A stretch of 64,000 nt of DNA from Streptomyces sp. CoH27 (GTDB lineage Bacteria > Actinomycetota > Actinomycetes > Streptomycetales > Streptomycetaceae), in NCBI RefSeq assembly GCF_020181035.1, contig NZ_JAIQYY010000006.1, positions 100,905-164,904 of the forward strand. Direction: 5' to 3'. The position numbers and the translations under genes are program-made. The notes beneath the pieces are model-generated. The model ran no database searches. It was not told the origin of the DNA and worked only from the letters and a program-made list of their open reading frames with translations. Below, in pieces: positions 9,164-16,732 of the stretch. Numbering within the stretch: position 1 is the stretch's first letter; each line of letters opens with the position of its first letter.

Positions 9164-9931
9164 TTATGAACGCAATGCCGCCCCGATCATGCGCTTGGCT
9201 TTGGTGACGGCATGGGCGAGGGCCTCGGGCTCGCCCCGCAACTCACCCACCACACCGTCGATCCCTCGCAGCCCGGCCCGTTCCAGCAGCCGCTTCTCGT
9301 TGGTCACCCACTCCCCGCGCGCCGCGAGCACCCCGTGCGCGGCCTGGGCGGCGGCCGTGGCGATGGCTCCGGCGGTCTCGGTGAGCCGGCCGTGGGGGGC
9401 GTGGTTGGCCCTGGCGTAGTCCAGGGTGGCGAGGGCGGTGCCGTGCCAGCGCTCGGCGGCGCTGACCCGCAGCTTGTCCGGGTAGCCCGCCGGGCGCGGA
9501 AGGGTGCCCCGGAGCACCTGGTTGACGGCGAGTTCGGCCACGATCAGGTACGTGGGAATGCCGGCGAGATGGAAGAGCAGCGGCTCCACCCGGAACCGTC
9601 CCTCCTCGGCCTCCGCCAGCTCGTGCTCGACCACGTCGAGATCCCGGTAGTGCACATCGACCCGGCGTCCGTCGATGTCCAGCCATGCCCCGCCGTTGAA
9701 CACCCCGCCACCCCAGCCGCCGACCTCGGACACCTCGCCCTCTCAGCCGACGGCCCGCAGGTCATCGGGGTCGAAGGGGCCGCGGTAGTAGATCGCCATG
9801 TCCCAGTCGCTGTCGGGGCGGTGGGTGCCCTGGGCCCGGGAGCCGCCGAGGGCGACGGCCTGCACGGTGGGCAGGGCGGCGAGGCGGTCGGCGGTGGCGG
9901 CGAGGAAGTCGAGGTCGGCGGTCTGGCTCAT
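9164..9931 (-). pseudogene. Nucleotidyltransferase-domain protein broken by an internal TGA
   Basis: From ATG 9931 the frame encodes an MNT-type nucleotidyltransferase core (GGSRAQGT then SDWDMA, the G-S and D-x-D catalytic pattern) and stops at TGA 9743-9745. The same frame then continues at once with EGEVSEVGGWGGGVFNGGAWL and the rest of the family's conserved C-terminal half to 9164, with no shift. In family members as I recall them, a Trp sits at the stop position (VGWEGEVSE), so a single TGG to TGA change explains the break. Re-initiation at GTG 9733 could give a 189-residue fragment lacking the active site. It starts 4 bp after the stop of the TIR-NTPase gene, so it was probably co-transcribed with it. 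Confidence 0.8.
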
Positions 9932-9935
9932 GCCC

Positions 9936-11885
9936 TCAGCCTGCCGCAGCGACCCCGAAGTCCGCTCCCGAAATTTCCGCGAGCCCTTCCGCGATACGCC
10001 GCAGCGGCTCGCGCAGCGCCGCGAGGTCGGCCCGCATCCGCTCCGCCTCCGGCCAGGAGAGTTCGTGGTCGAGCGGTGCGACGTCGGCGGGGCGGCGGGC
10101 TTCGTACGCGGCGAGCCGGGGATGCCAGGTGGTGGTGAAGGGCCGGATCGTGTCATTGATCAGGGCATAGGCGAGGCTCTGCACCGTGACGGCGCCCTCG
10201 GCCGTGCCCTGCTCCAGGCGGATGCTGTAGGTGTGCAGCGTGCCGCGGGTGAAGTCGATGAGCGACTTCAGCGACGACAGCGCCTCGCGCAGGCTTCCCG
10301 TGCCGGGGGCCAGTTCCTGCACGCCGATCCGGGTGACCAGCTCGACCTGGATGTCGAAGGCCGCCATCCGCTCCGACTCGCTGGGGGCTGCTGACACGAG
10401 GGCCTCCCTACGGCTTCCGGGTAGGGCCAGCGTAACCGGCTCGCGCCGGCCGCAGAGGGTGCGCAGGGCCGCGTGCCGCAGGGTTTCGGTGCGGGCGGGC
10501 GCCGGGTCGTGCTGGTGCCAGGCGTGCAGGATGACCGGGTGGAGGGACCAGCGGCCGCCGTCCGCGCGGGCCCCGGCCGGCTCGGCGGCCGGGGTCAGCA
10601 GGCTGCGCGTACGCAGTTCCGCGATGCCGTTGCCCGCGCGCCGGCCCGCCACGACCTGCGGCACCCGGTCGACGGCGGCCAGCACCCGGCACACGTCCTC
10701 GGCGGTCACCGGCAGGGGGTGCAGGGCCGCCGCGCAGCGCAGTACGTCGGCCGCGTCGGCGGTGTCCACGTCGTGCACGACGGCCGCCGTGACGTCGTCG
10801 CCGGCGAGCGTGTCGAGGAGGGACCCGCTCCGGGCGTGCAGCCTGTCGTACAGGTCCTGGGCGCGGTGCCCGGCCGCCAGGGCGCGGCCCAGCAGCGCCA
10901 GCGCGAGCGGGTGGCCGCCGACCGCGTCGGCCAGCGCCGCGTCCCCGCCGACGAGTCCACGTGCGTGGACGTCGTCCAGCGGCCCCAGGTCGACGGGCGT
11001 GCCGAGGGCGTCGTAGGCGCGGCTGCGCAGGGTGAAGACGGTGTGCCCGAGCGGGTGCGGTGCGGCCATCGCCGCCATGGCCCGCAGGGGTGTGCGCTCC
11101 GGGGCGACGGCGTCGACGATCCACAGGAACGGTTCGCCGACGGCGTCGAAGTGACGGAAGTGAGCCTGCCGGTCGCCCAGTCCGAGCGCGTGCAGCGACT
11201 CGCCGTAGGCCTGTCCGTCGAGCCAGTACACCCCGCCCGGATAGGCGGCCTCGAAGCGGACCGCGTACTCCTCGGCGAGGAGGGTCTTGCCGATGCCGGC
11301 CATGCCTCGGATCTGCACCGTGCGGGTCGCGGACCGGCCGACGGTGAGCGGGGCCGCGTGGGCGTGCAGCGCGGAGTGCACACGCCAGAGTTCGGACAGC
11401 CGGCCGACGAAACCGGGGTGCGGCTCCGGCGCCCGGAACCGGCCCCGCCCGCCGCCCCGCTCCCGCAGGGTCATCGGCCCGGCCAGCGCGCCGACATGCT
11501 CGCGTACGTCGGCCACGAGGGCGGCGGGATCGTCGGCGGAGGCGTGCCGGGCGTCGCGGAGTTCGACGGGGTGGATGTGCCCGGTGGTGGGCTCCGGGTT
11601 GACGACCATGACCCGGCGGCGCGGATCGCCCTCCTCAAGGCCCGCGAGGTAGGCGGTCGTCAGCTCCCACTGGCAGGCCTCCCGCTCGGGGTAGGCGGCC
11701 GAGTAGTACGCCAGCAGCGCCTTGGAACGGCCCAGTTCACGCCGGATGGTGTCGCTGATGCCGGCGAAGGAGGCGACGCCGGTCTCGTCGGTGAAGACCG
11801 TCAGCCCGCCGTCACGCAGCGCACGGACGAGCGGACGGACCCGCTCCACATCACCGCGGCTGTAGCTGAGGAAGACGTCCCACAC
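9936..11885 (-). CDS. TIR domain NTPase (STAND/NB-ARC-like) protein
   Basis: A 649-residue protein. Residues 1-100 form a TIR domain (MWDVFLSYSR at the start; candidate catalytic Glu74 in CQWELTTAY). A P-loop GMAGIGKT lies at 194-201 and a hydrophobic Walker-B-like strand FLWIVDA at 253-259, followed by an AAA/winged-helix-like region to about 470. Such TIR-STAND proteins are known NAD-degrading or signalling immune sensors in bacteria. The last ~145 residues are clearly homologous to the whole of the divergent protein at 11924: shared blocks include ELVTRI, LREALSS and WHPRLAAYEARRP. That domain has no name I know. The gene is divergent from its homologue with only 38 bp between them, and the broken nucleotidyltransferase gene follows it. 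Confidence 0.88.
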   Translation of the reverse strand: MWDVFLSYSRGDVERVRPLVRALRDGGLTVFTDETGVASFAGISDTIRRELGRSKALLAYYSAAYPEREACQWELTTAYLAGLEEGDPRRRVMVVNPEPTTGHIHPVELRDARHASADDPAALVADVREHVGALAGPMTLRERGGGRGRFRAPEPHPGFVGRLSELWRVHSALHAHAAPLTVGRSATRTVQIRGMAGIGKTLLAEEYAVRFEAAYPGGVYWLDGQAYGESLHALGLGDRQAHFRHFDAVGEPFLWIVDAVAPERTPLRAMAAMAAPHPLGHTVFTLRSRAYDALGTPVDLGPLDDVHARGLVGGDAALADAVGGHPLALALLGRALAAGHRAQDLYDRLHARSGSLLDTLAGDDVTAAVVHDVDTADAADVLRCAAALHPLPVTAEDVCRVLAAVDRVPQVVAGRRAGNGIAELRTRSLLTPAAEPAGARADGGRWSLHPVILHAWHQHDPAPARTETLRHAALRTLCGRREPVTLALPGSRREALVSAAPSESERMAAFDIQVELVTRIGVQELAPGTGSLREALSSLKSLIDFTRGTLHTYSIRLEQGTAEGAVTVQSLAYALINDTIRPFTTTWHPRLAAYEARRPADVAPLDHELSWPEAERMRADLAALREPLRRIAEGLAEISGADFGVAAAG

Positions 11886-11892
11886 GGCGACT

Positions 11893-11908
11893 TACCCTAC
11901 TGTGGGTA
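11893..11908. promoter_or_regulatory. Inverted repeat in the 38-bp divergent promoter gap
   Basis: TACCC and GGGTA arms, separated by TACTGT, lie centrally between the divergent starts at 11885 and 11924. With so little space, both promoters must overlap or lie inside the neighbouring genes, so a protein bound here would control both. The short arms make this a weak call. Confidence 0.35.
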
Positions 11909-11923
11909 CCGGGGAGGGCGATC

Positions 11924-12538
11924 ATGGCACACAGACAGCGCAGGCGACGGCGACCGAGTGGTCCCTCGCAGATCACGGCCAAGCTCACGATCCCGTTCGT
12001 CGGCGAGATCTCCGGCACCTGGGAACCCGCCGACGCGGAGCGCAGTGCGGCCTGGGAGCTGTATCTGGAGTTGGTGACCCGGGTCTCGGTGGAGGAGCTG
12101 GGCCGGGACGAGGGGTTCCTGCGCGAGGCGCTGTCCTCTTTCTACTCGTTCTTCCACACCACCCGGGAGATCCTGCGCCGCTACGGCCCCGACGTGGCCC
12201 CACGTCTCTCCCCCGGCCACGTCAGCTTCGGCGTCCTCGCGGTCACCGTCCTCAACCGCGTCCTGCGCCCACTCCTGTCGTCGTGGCATCCCCGGCTCAC
12301 GGCGTACGAGTCCCGGCGGCCGGACGGCCGGGACCCGGTGGCGTGGGAGCGGGAGTGGGAGCACGCGCAGGCCCTGCGCGACGAGATCGCGGAGGTACGG
12401 CGCACGCTGACGTCTCTGGCGCGGACCCTGCAGGAGGTGGCGGGGGTCGGGGATCTCATCGCCCTTCCGGCACCCGGCCCGACCGGGGCGGATGTGGGGC
12501 ACCCCCCCCCCGCAGGTCAGAGGGGCAGTGAAGGCTGA
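11924..12538 (+). CDS. Stand-alone homologue of the TIR-NTPase C-terminal domain
   Basis: ATG 11924 follows GGGGAGGG. The product (204 aa) has a very basic N-terminus (about residues 3-12 rich in Arg), then a domain that aligns along its length with the C-terminal ~145 residues of the divergent TIR protein: ELVTRVSVEEL, LREALSS, RPLLSSWHPRLTAYESRRP and the helical R-rich end. There is no signal peptide, membrane segment or catalytic motif. Because the same domain appears as a fusion on one strand and alone on the other, it may be the sensing or oligomerisation part of the system, or a competitor regulating it. The C-terminal tail after a 10-C run is low in similarity and may differ with frame. 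Confidence 0.75.
   Translation: MAHRQRRRRRPSGPSQITAKLTIPFVGEISGTWEPADAERSAAWELYLELVTRVSVEELGRDEGFLREALSSFYSFFHTTREILRRYGPDVAPRLSPGHVSFGVLAVTVLNRVLRPLLSSWHPRLTAYESRRPDGRDPVAWEREWEHAQALRDEIAEVRRTLTSLARTLQEVAGVGDLIALPAPGPTGADVGHPPPAGQRGSEG
12502..12511. repeat. Run of ten C residues near the 3' end of the 11924 gene
   Basis: The homopolymer is followed by gcagg inside the last 12 codons of the gene. Changes in its length would shift the C-terminal residues only, leaving the conserved domain intact. It could be a slippage site or an assembly uncertainty. Confidence 0.7.
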
Positions 12539-12656
12539 TCAGGCGGATCACGTCCTCCTTCACATTTCCTGCACCACTCGGCACGACCTTCCCTCGCTTG
12601 GACTACCGTTACGCCTTGCACACACCGCATGACCAGGGCGAAAGGACGGGACTCAC

Positions 12657-13793
12657 GTGAACGCGGCGCCGCTGAGCCCGGAGGATCCGGTCAGGCTCGG
12701 TGACTTCGAGTTGCTGGGCCGCATCGGTCACGGCGGTATGGGGCAGGTGTACCTCGGCGAGTCACCAGGTGGTGAGCCCGCGGCGGTCAAGGTCATCAAG
12801 CCGGCGGTGGTCGACTCGGAGACCCGGTTGCGCTTCGCCCAGGAGGTGGAGGTGCTGAAGACCGTGTGGGGTCCACGCATCGCCGCCTTCATGGACGCGG
12901 ACCCCGGGGCCGACCAGCCCTGGCTTGCCACCGAATACGTGGACGGTCCGGACCTGCGCAGACATGTGGCCGACTGCGGACCGCTGCCCGCCGCGCTGGT
13001 CGCCTCTCTCGGCGCCACCCTCGCCGAGGCGCTCTCGGGCGTGCACAAGCAGGGCCTGCTGCATCGCGATCTCAAGCCCGCCAACATCCTGCTCGGTCCG
13101 AACGGCCCGAAGATCATCGACTTCGGACTCGCGGTCTTCACGGAGTCCAGTGCCTCCCTGACCGCCCCCAACACCGTCCTCGGCACGCCCACCTGCATGG
13201 CACCGGAGCAGGCGAACGGCATCAAGCCCCTGCTCGCGCCGGTCGACGTCTATGCGCTCGGTGCCGTGCTGCTGTACGCGGCGACCGGCCACTACCCCTT
13301 CCAGGCCGAGAACATCCACGCTCTCTTCCATCTGATCACCAAGGTCGACGCGCAGCCGGACCTGACCGGTGCCCCGGACCAGCTGGCCCCGCTGCTGACC
13401 GCCATGCTGGCCTACGACCCGAGCGCCCGGCCCACCCTGCAGGGCGTTGTGCAGCAGTGCCGCGCCGTCATCGAGAACGAGGGACTCACTGTCGCACAGG
13501 CGCGTCGCCGCCTGACCGCGTACACGACGACCCCGACGTCTCCGGCCGTCGCCCCGGCGCCCCTCGCCCCCTCCTCTCAGGACCTGCCCACGGTCACGGC
13601 TCCCCAGCAGCCCGCCCCGCCCGCTCCCGCCGAGCCGACACCCCCGGCGGCCGTCCCGTACACCCCGACGGTGAGGGAACGCCCTCCGCACCCTCCGCAG
13701 CGCCCACACCCACCGCGAGCGGGCCATTCCGCGCAGGCCAGGCGCGTGGCCCAACAGCTGCGTGAGACCTACGCTCAGCGAGCCAAGTTCTGA
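12657..13793 (+). CDS. Serine/threonine protein kinase, soluble
   Basis: A Hanks-type kinase of 378 residues. Visible motifs: Gly loop GHGGMGQVY (24-32), catalytic lysine K45 in AAVKVIK, catalytic loop HRDLKPAN (136-143), DFG at 155-157 and APE within CMAPEQ. After about residue 280 there is a Pro/Ala/Thr-rich disordered tail, and no membrane segment or PASTA repeats, so it is a cytoplasmic kinase, unlike PknB. GTG 12657 follows AAAGGACGGG. It lies 46 bp upstream of the DrmD-like helicase on the same strand, so an operon is likely. Kinases occur in phage-defence loci (PglW, Stk2), which suggests but does not show a signalling or control role here. Confidence 0.9.
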   Translation: MNAAPLSPEDPVRLGDFELLGRIGHGGMGQVYLGESPGGEPAAVKVIKPAVVDSETRLRFAQEVEVLKTVWGPRIAAFMDADPGADQPWLATEYVDGPDLRRHVADCGPLPAALVASLGATLAEALSGVHKQGLLHRDLKPANILLGPNGPKIIDFGLAVFTESSASLTAPNTVLGTPTCMAPEQANGIKPLLAPVDVYALGAVLLYAATGHYPFQAENIHALFHLITKVDAQPDLTGAPDQLAPLLTAMLAYDPSARPTLQGVVQQCRAVIENEGLTVAQARRRLTAYTTTPTSPAVAPAPLAPSSQDLPTVTAPQQPAPPAPAEPTPPAAVPYTPTVRERPPHPPQRPHPPRAGHSAQARRVAQQLRETYAQRAKF

Positions 13794-13839
13794 CGCCCGA
13801 CCCCGCCGACACCCCAGTTCTCGCACAGGAGGCAGCCCC

Positions 13840-16704
13840 GTGACCGTCGAGCCGTCCGGCGTTGCGCAGACCGTTCCCCTCAGCAGCGATGAAGGGGACG
13901 CGAAGTATCCGCCCGGCTCGCAGATCGAGGTCCGCGACGAGGAGTGGCTGGTACGCAACGTCCGGCACACCGCCCACGACGGTGACCGCATCGAGGCGGT
14001 GGGCGTCTCCGAGTTCGTGCGGGACCAGGAAGCCGTCTTCTTCACCAAGCTCGACGACGTGCAGCTGATGGATCCGCGCAGGACCAGGCTGGCCTCCGAC
14101 GACTCCCCGAACTTCCGGCGCAGCCGCCTCTTCCTGGAAGCCGTCCTGCGCAAGACTCCGCTTCCGCAGTCCGAACGCGGACTGGCCCTCGCGGACACCT
14201 TCCTCCTCGACGCGCTGCCGTATCAGCACCGGCCCGCGCAGCTGGCGTTGTCCGGCAGGAACCTGCGTCCGCGCATGCTCATCGCCGACGTGGTGGGCCT
14301 CGGCAAGACGCTGGAGATCGGGCTGACGCTCGCGGAGCTGATCCGCCGGGGCCGCGGCGAACGCATTCTGGTCGTGACCCCCCAGCACGTCCTGGAGCAG
14401 TTCCAGCACGAGTTGTGGACCCGCTTCGCGATCCCGCTCATCCGTCTCGACTCGGTCGGCATCGAACGCATCCAGCGGGAGATCCCGGCCGGCCGCAACC
14501 CGTTCACGTACTTCAAGCGGGTCATCGTCTCCATCGACACCCTGAAGAACACGGACCAGTACAAGCATCATCTGGAGCGCATCACCTGGGACGCTGTCGT
14601 GATCGACGAGTCCCACAATCTCATCAACCGCGGCTCGCTGCGCAATCAGCTGGCCCGGCTGCTCGCCCCGCAGACCGATGCGCTGATCCTGGCCTCGGCC
14701 ACCCCGCACAACGGCGACGCCCGTTCTTTCGCCGAGCTGATCTCCCTGCTCGACCCTGCCGCGATCCGCGACCCGGAGCATTACGAGGCCAAGGACATCG
14801 AGCACCTCTTCATCCGGCGTACGAAGATCAGCCCCGAGGTGCGCGAGCAGATGAGGGGACAGTGGGCGGACCGCGGTCCGAGCGTCTCGGTGCACTGCGC
14901 GGCGACCTCTGCCGAGGAGAAGATCTTCGAGGAGCTGGCCCAGGTCTGGCTCCCGCGGGACGACGGCACGCCGTCGGTCAGCGAGAGCCGCCTCTTCCCG
15001 TACACGCTCCTCAAGTCCTTCCTCTCCTCGCACGTGGCCCTGGCCGCGACGGTCGACGCCCGGATCAGGACGCTGAAGGCGAAGGAGGGCCCGGCGCCGG
15101 ACGCCGAGCTCGCCGCGCTCCGGCGTCTGAGCGACCTGGCGTTCGTCATGACGGAGACGGACTCGGCGAAGTTCGAGTCTCTGGTGCGACAGCTGCGGGA
15201 GATCGGCGTCGGGCCGCAGAGCGACACCCGGGTCGTCGTCTTCTCCGAACGCGTGCAGACCCTGGAGTGGCTGCGGGAGAAGGTCCCTGCGGCCCTCGGC
15301 TTCAAGGGCAGGGCCCAGCGGGAAGCCGCGCGCGTCATGCACGGCGGCCTCTCCGACGAACAGCAGATGAGTTGCGTCGAGGACTTCGGCCTGGCGGACA
15401 CGCCGGTACGTCTGCTGTTCACGGGTGACGTGGCATCCGAGGGTGTCAACCTGCACCGCCAGTGCCACCACCTCATTCACTACGACGTCCCCTGGTCGCT
15501 GATCCGCATCGAGCAGCGCAACGGCCGTATCGACCGCTACGGCCAGGCCCACCAGCCGCAGTTCCGGGCGTTGATCCTCACCAGCGAGGTCGAGGATGCG
15601 AAGGACGACCGCACGGTCGCCGAGCGCCTGCTGGAACGCGAGGACGAGGCGCACCGCAGCCTGGGCACGGCCGAGGCGGTCTCCGGTCTCTACCGCGCGG
15701 AGGCCGAGGAGAAGTCACTGATCCAGGACCTGCTGCGCGGCCGTACGGTCGACGAGTCGCTGGACGCCACGGCGCAGGCCGCAGTCGACGAGGACACGGG
15801 AACCGACTTCCTGGCGGACTTCTTCGGCGCGGTCGGCGACGGCACCGGCGACCCCGACGCGCCCGACGACCCCGACGGCACGGTTCCGCCCGCCCCGGCG
15901 GACGTGCCGCGCCTGTTCGCCGGCACGCGGGACTTCATCGACGAGGCGATCCGGGAGGTCTTCCCGGACGCGCAGCGGCAGCTGGAGCTGGACCAGGACA
16001 CCGAGACGGGTCTGATCTCCTTCCGGCCGCCGTCCGACCTGGTCCACCGCATGAAGTCCCTGCCCCCGGACTACCGCCGCGAACAGCGTCTGCACGAACG
16101 CCTGCTGGTCACGCTCAACCGCAAGCTCGCCGACCTCTCCCTCGTCCGGGCCCGGGAGTCGTCCTCGTCCAGCTGGCCGGAGATCTCGCTCCTCACCGAT
16201 CTGCACCCGGTGGTCGAGTGGCTGACGGACAAGGTGCTCGTGCGGCTCGGCCGCCAGGAGGCGCCGGTCATCACGGCGGACGTCGACGCTCCCACCTACC
16301 TCGTCCAGGGCATCTTCTCGAACGCGCTGGGCCGCCCGACCGTGGTGAAGTGGATGGCCGTGCAGCGTGGCGAGGTCACCGACGACATGGTGGGCGTACT
16401 GCGCCGCGCGGGCGTCGGCCCGACCATGGCCAACCCGCTGCACGACCACGACCTGGACCTGCTGAGTTCGGGTATCCCGGGCGCCCTGGAGGCGGCCGAA
16501 CGCTTCCTGCGCCGGCACAGCGCCGCCTGGGACAAGGCGCTGGCCGACCCGATCGAGAAGTACAAGCAGCGCCTCGGTACGTGGGAGCAGCCGACGCTGG
16601 CGGGCGAGCGCACCAAGACCGACCTGGCCGGTCTGGCCGACTCGCTCCTGACCACCGGCCGCCCGATGCTCCGCGTCCTCGCCGTCCTCGACTCCACCGA
16701 CTGA
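13840..16704 (+). CDS. drmD: DrmD-like SNF2 family helicase (class 1 DISARM type)
   Basis: A 954-residue SF2 translocase. GTG 13840 is chosen because AGGAGG lies at 13827-13832. Motifs: Walker A DVVGLGKT (150-157), DESH box (256-259), ATPHNG motif III, and motif VI QRNGRIDRYGQ (559-569), the SNF2/RapA signature. The N-terminal ~100 residues and the long C-terminus match, as I recall them, the DrmD helicases that sit next to an adenine methylase in class 1 DISARM, which blocks incoming unmethylated DNA. The methylase follows after 28 bp, as expected. However drmA, drmB and drmC are not adjacent; the giant helicase at 29911 might supply related domains. Family call good, system call tentative. 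Confidence 0.82.
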   Translation: MTVEPSGVAQTVPLSSDEGDAKYPPGSQIEVRDEEWLVRNVRHTAHDGDRIEAVGVSEFVRDQEAVFFTKLDDVQLMDPRRTRLASDDSPNFRRSRLFLEAVLRKTPLPQSERGLALADTFLLDALPYQHRPAQLALSGRNLRPRMLIADVVGLGKTLEIGLTLAELIRRGRGERILVVTPQHVLEQFQHELWTRFAIPLIRLDSVGIERIQREIPAGRNPFTYFKRVIVSIDTLKNTDQYKHHLERITWDAVVIDESHNLINRGSLRNQLARLLAPQTDALILASATPHNGDARSFAELISLLDPAAIRDPEHYEAKDIEHLFIRRTKISPEVREQMRGQWADRGPSVSVHCAATSAEEKIFEELAQVWLPRDDGTPSVSESRLFPYTLLKSFLSSHVALAATVDARIRTLKAKEGPAPDAELAALRRLSDLAFVMTETDSAKFESLVRQLREIGVGPQSDTRVVVFSERVQTLEWLREKVPAALGFKGRAQREAARVMHGGLSDEQQMSCVEDFGLADTPVRLLFTGDVASEGVNLHRQCHHLIHYDVPWSLIRIEQRNGRIDRYGQAHQPQFRALILTSEVEDAKDDRTVAERLLEREDEAHRSLGTAEAVSGLYRAEAEEKSLIQDLLRGRTVDESLDATAQAAVDEDTGTDFLADFFGAVGDGTGDPDAPDDPDGTVPPAPADVPRLFAGTRDFIDEAIREVFPDAQRQLELDQDTETGLISFRPPSDLVHRMKSLPPDYRREQRLHERLLVTLNRKLADLSLVRARESSSSSWPEISLLTDLHPVVEWLTDKVLVRLGRQEAPVITADVDAPTYLVQGIFSNALGRPTVVKWMAVQRGEVTDDMVGVLRRAGVGPTMANPLHDHDLDLLSSGIPGALEAAERFLRRHSAAWDKALADPIEKYKQRLGTWEQPTLAGERTKTDLAGLADSLLTTGRPMLRVLAVLDSTD

Positions 16705-16732
16705 TCACCCGAGCCCCGAGGTCCATTCCGTC

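Noticed and set aside
11902-12531. Alternative 209-codon frame over the TIR partner gene
   Set aside because: The 11924 frame matches the TIR C-terminal domain and has the ribosome site; this frame is Arg/Gly/Pro-rich shadow.
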